Source: Desulfosporosinus sp. (GTDB lineage: Bacteria; Bacillota; Desulfitobacteriia; Desulfitobacteriales; Desulfitobacteriaceae). Taken from it: a stretch of DNA of 43,090 bases. The stretch spans positions 1-43,090 of the forward strand of contig JARLHU010000218.1 of assembly GCA_031292095.1 (NCBI GenBank). The letters are read 5' to 3'. The position numbers were made by a program, and so were the translations under genes. This document shows positions 40,948 through 43,090 of this stretch, in pieces. The notes below the pieces were generated by a model. It was given only the letters and a program-made list of their open reading frames with translations. It had not been told where the DNA came from and did not search any database. The first letter of the stretch is position 1. Every line of letters begins with the position of its first letter.

Positions 40948-42652
40948 CAAAATTAATCGAGAAATAGCAGGATTCATGCAATGTGTGTCGAAAACGATAT
41001 TAGGAGAGGAGGGGATAAGGCTGCGAACTAAATACATTAAATTGGGGGTGCTGCTTGGACTATTGCTGACATTTTGGCTACTCGAAGTTGCTATTGCTAG
41101 TGCTACTCCTTTAAGTTGCCAAACGACGAGAGTCTTTGGAGATACGCGTATCGAAACGGCCATTCATATTTCTCAAATAGGCTGGCAACAGGCTGGAACC
41201 GTTCTGATCGCTCGCGCAGACGACTTTCCGGATTCGCTGGTATCCGTGCCCTTGTCACATCGCTTGAATGCACCTATCCTCCTGACCTATCCAGCGCAGT
41301 TGGAACCGTCTGTGCTGACTGAAATTAAGCGTCTCGGTGCCAAGCATGTCATTCTGATGGGTGGAGCGGGTGTTCTCGGCCCTAGCATCACTAAATCCCT
41401 GGAGCAAGCCGGATTGACCTGGGAACAGATCGGTGGAACGAACCGTTATGAAACGGCCGCATTGGTAGCCGAGCGCCTAGGTATGAACGGGCAAGTAATT
41501 ATAGCAAACGGAGAAAATTTTCCAGATGCCCTGGCTATAGACCCCTATGCAGGTTTTACAGAAACACCAATTTTACTGGTAAACGCTAAAGAAATGCCTG
41601 CTGAGACCGCAGCAGCGCTACAGAATCTAAGTGTCAACGGCACTCAAAACGGTGGCGAAGGAACATTTACACCCTATGTCATCGGTGGGGAGGGGGTCAT
41701 CCCTTCAGCCATTTTAAGCGGGGTACAAGGATATACCAGGATTGCCGGCAGTGATCGTTATGAAACGGCAGCCAAAGTATATTGGTTTACTCAGACACAA
41801 CTAGGAGATACAGCAACCAACAGTGTTTATCTTGTCACGGGTGAGGATTTCCCAGATGCGTTGGTTGCCGGTGCTTTAGCAGCCAAGCAAGGAACCTCTC
41901 TGTTCATGTCCGCAAAGAACACTTTGCCCCCTACAACCTATTCTGCCCTGAGGAGTGCAGCAGCTAACGGGTTGGCAGTAACAATGGTCGGTGGGAGCAG
42001 CGTGCTTTCGGACAAGATCAAGGGGATGCTGGAAGGAACGGTGCAACCGCCTTACCTCTTAGCAGGAGTTACGATCGTGGTGGATCCTGGGCATGGCGGG
42101 CAAGATACCGGGGCGATCGGGGCGGCAGGAACGTATGAAAAGAATAATACACTTCCCACTGCCTTAGATCTCGCGGATTTATTGCGTTCTGCCGGCGCTA
42201 ATGTCGTCCTGACGAGGTCGACAGACACTTTGCCGACCGGGGTGAACTATACCGAACTATCGGATCTCAAGGCCAGGGTCGCTATTGCCGCTAAGAACAA
42301 AGCGGATATTTATGTGAGTATTCACAATGATTCTTTTAGCAATCCAGATGTTTATGGTACGACGACCTATTACAGCTCGAGTAATCCACAGGCCGATAAG
42401 TCTAACACACTCGCGAAAGACCTTCAGAAGGAAACCATAAGCATCCTGGCACCTTACAAACTCGGGTTAAATGAAAATCGAGGCGTAAAAGATGCCCCGG
42501 ATTACGTAATTAAATATACTTCCATGCCCGCGGTGCTGATTGAACTTGGCTTCATTTCCAATCCTGTGGAGGAAAAAAACCTTGGTTCGTCGGTGTTTCA
42601 AAAGCAGGCTGCCTTAGGAATTTACCAAGGAATCTTAGATTTTAAATTGTGA
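40937..42652 (+). CDS. Secreted N-acetylmuramoyl-L-alanine amidase with three CWB2 repeats
   Basis: A zinc amidase that cuts the MurNAc-L-Ala bond of peptidoglycan. After a hydrophobic export segment (KLGVLLGLLLTFWLL) come three CWB2 repeats (ADDFPDSLV, ENFPDALAI, EDFPDALVA blocks) and, in the last 190 residues, an amidase_3 domain: VDPGHGGQDTG (His), YEKN (Glu), SIHNDS (His) and IELGFISN (catalytic Glu). Start is uncertain. The ATG at 40937 lies inside a family 3 repeat with no ribosome site; an ATG at 40976 is also poor; the best Shine-Dalgarno (GGAGAGGAGGGG, 41002-41013) points to a non-standard CTG near 41021. The domain order is CWB2 first, enzyme last. Confidence 0.9.
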   Translation: MYLSKINREIAGFMQCVSKTILGEEGIRLRTKYIKLGVLLGLLLTFWLLEVAIASATPLSCQTTRVFGDTRIETAIHISQIGWQQAGTVLIARADDFPDSLVSVPLSHRLNAPILLTYPAQLEPSVLTEIKRLGAKHVILMGGAGVLGPSITKSLEQAGLTWEQIGGTNRYETAALVAERLGMNGQVIIANGENFPDALAIDPYAGFTETPILLVNAKEMPAETAAALQNLSVNGTQNGGEGTFTPYVIGGEGVIPSAILSGVQGYTRIAGSDRYETAAKVYWFTQTQLGDTATNSVYLVTGEDFPDALVAGALAAKQGTSLFMSAKNTLPPTTYSALRSAAANGLAVTMVGGSSVLSDKIKGMLEGTVQPPYLLAGVTIVVDPGHGGQDTGAIGAAGTYEKNNTLPTALDLADLLRSAGANVVLTRSTDTLPTGVNYTELSDLKARVAIAAKNKADIYVSIHNDSFSNPDVYGTTTYYSSSNPQADKSNTLAKDLQKETISILAPYKLGLNENRGVKDAPDYVIKYTSMPAVLIELGFISNPVEEKNLGSSVFQKQAALGIYQGILDFKL

Positions 42653-43090
42653 AGATTATATGAAGAGCATATTAAGAGCATATACAGATTAAATTATTTT
42701 CCTAAAAAGACTAGCAAACTAAGCTTCATTAGGTTAAACTATCAATAGTGCTGGGGGATATTCTTAGTTTCTTAATGGCAAGAATCTAGGCCTTGATTTT
42801 CCTCGAAAAAGAGCACAATTCCTAGAAGAACTGGATGTTTGCTAAAACTTTCCCAATATTTTTTAGGTTAGCAGCAGGAATTTCCAGATTTTTGCGGAAT
42901 ACTTACACTATAATGTAGAATCCATACTGGGTTTCTTCATTATTCAAGCCATCTAAAAGGCAAACCCATCTTAGGTACACTCCTTGAGGAGGGACGCCCC
43001 CTCTTAGGTAAAGGATGGATGCTTTTAGATATTGCGCAATGTCTAAAGATCTTGCAGCATATAGGGGGGTGGCGGAAAAACCTATAATCA
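42653..43090. other. Gene-free end of the window
   Basis: No supported gene. A TATAAT at 42909-42914 lacks a good -35 box at standard spacing. Small repeats occur: CTCCTTGAGGAG hairpin near 42980 and two TCTTAGGTA stretches near 42970 and 43004. At the extreme right a GTG at 43069 opens a frame reading M-A-E-K-P-I-I that leaves the window; its G-rich upstream sequence touches the GTG, so it may or may not be a gene start. Confidence 0.4.

Noticed and set aside
42955..43020. Possible c-di-GMP riboswitch (GGCAAACC followed by GGGACGC)
   Set aside because: The two motifs resemble parts of the GEMM-I consensus, but the hairpin between them has the wrong shape, the ACGCAAAGCC continuation is missing, and no second stem was found. 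A covariance-model search with the GEMM-I model would decide.
43055..43090. Possible T-box or gene start at the right edge
   Set aside because: The GGGGGGTGGCGG stretch only loosely resembles a T-box motif, and the GTG at 43069 has no spaced ribosome site; too little sequence remains.

Overview
The window looks like chromosomal DNA of a low-to-mid GC, spore-forming Firmicute. The ClpP is of Bacillus/Clostridia type, Shine-Dalgarno sites are strong AGGAGG types, GTG and TTG starts are frequent, and there are three CWB2 (cell-wall-binding repeat 2) proteins and a complete Dlt module. My guess, from general recall of such protein and repeat types and not from any search, is a Desulfosporosinus/Desulfitobacterium-like member of the Peptococcaceae. 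No rRNA, tRNA, CRISPR array, transposase gene or phage gene was seen.

Layout. 1-5.4 kb: housekeeping and sensory genes (clpP, a chemotaxis receptor, a small membrane protein, galU, an unknown anchored protein). 5.8-15.1 kb: a second unknown anchored protein, an array of perfect hairpins, a CapD/PglF-type 4,6-dehydratase, and a four-gene set matching the WbpA-B-D-E route to UDP-2,3-diacetamido-2,3-dideoxy-glucuronic acid. These genes are separated by repeats, a hicBA toxin-antitoxin pair with a broken toxin, and MITE-like elements. 15.7-29.0 kb: a compact run on the plus strand with two Wzy/WaaL-like polymerase/ligase proteins, a Wzx-like flippase, five GT4-type glycosyltransferases, a D-glucuronyl C5-epimerase family protein, a second DegT aminotransferase and a lipid-carrier sugar phosphotransferase. 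29.3-34.0 kb: dltC-dltD-dltX-dltA-dltB, with dltX found as an unlisted 55-codon gene. 34.2-42.7 kb: three secreted CWB2 proteins carrying a lytic transglycosylase, a GH18 and an amidase_3 domain, plus a Uma2-family protein and a second, orphan DltD.

Taken together the window reads as a cell-surface polymer locus. It makes activated amino-uronic acids, assembles a repeat unit on a lipid carrier, flips and polymerises it, possibly epimerises uronates in the polymer, and may decorate it with a D-alanyl-type ester. Alongside it encodes wall hydrolases whose CWB2 repeats, by analogy with Clostridioides difficile, would be held by an anionic wall polymer. That these parts work on one polymer is inference from proximity.

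The locus is unusually rich in short repeats. Family 1 is a hairpin element with core GGGACGGTTCTT (about 15 copies); it is translated in frame inside dltA and supplies the C-terminus of the second DltD. Family 2 is a roughly 200-250 bp MITE-like element (four copies). Family 3 is a 36-60 bp element with core TGACTTGTTATTTT (six copies). There is also a 271 bp palindromic element that truncates hicA. At several sites the host sequence next to a family 1 element is directly duplicated.
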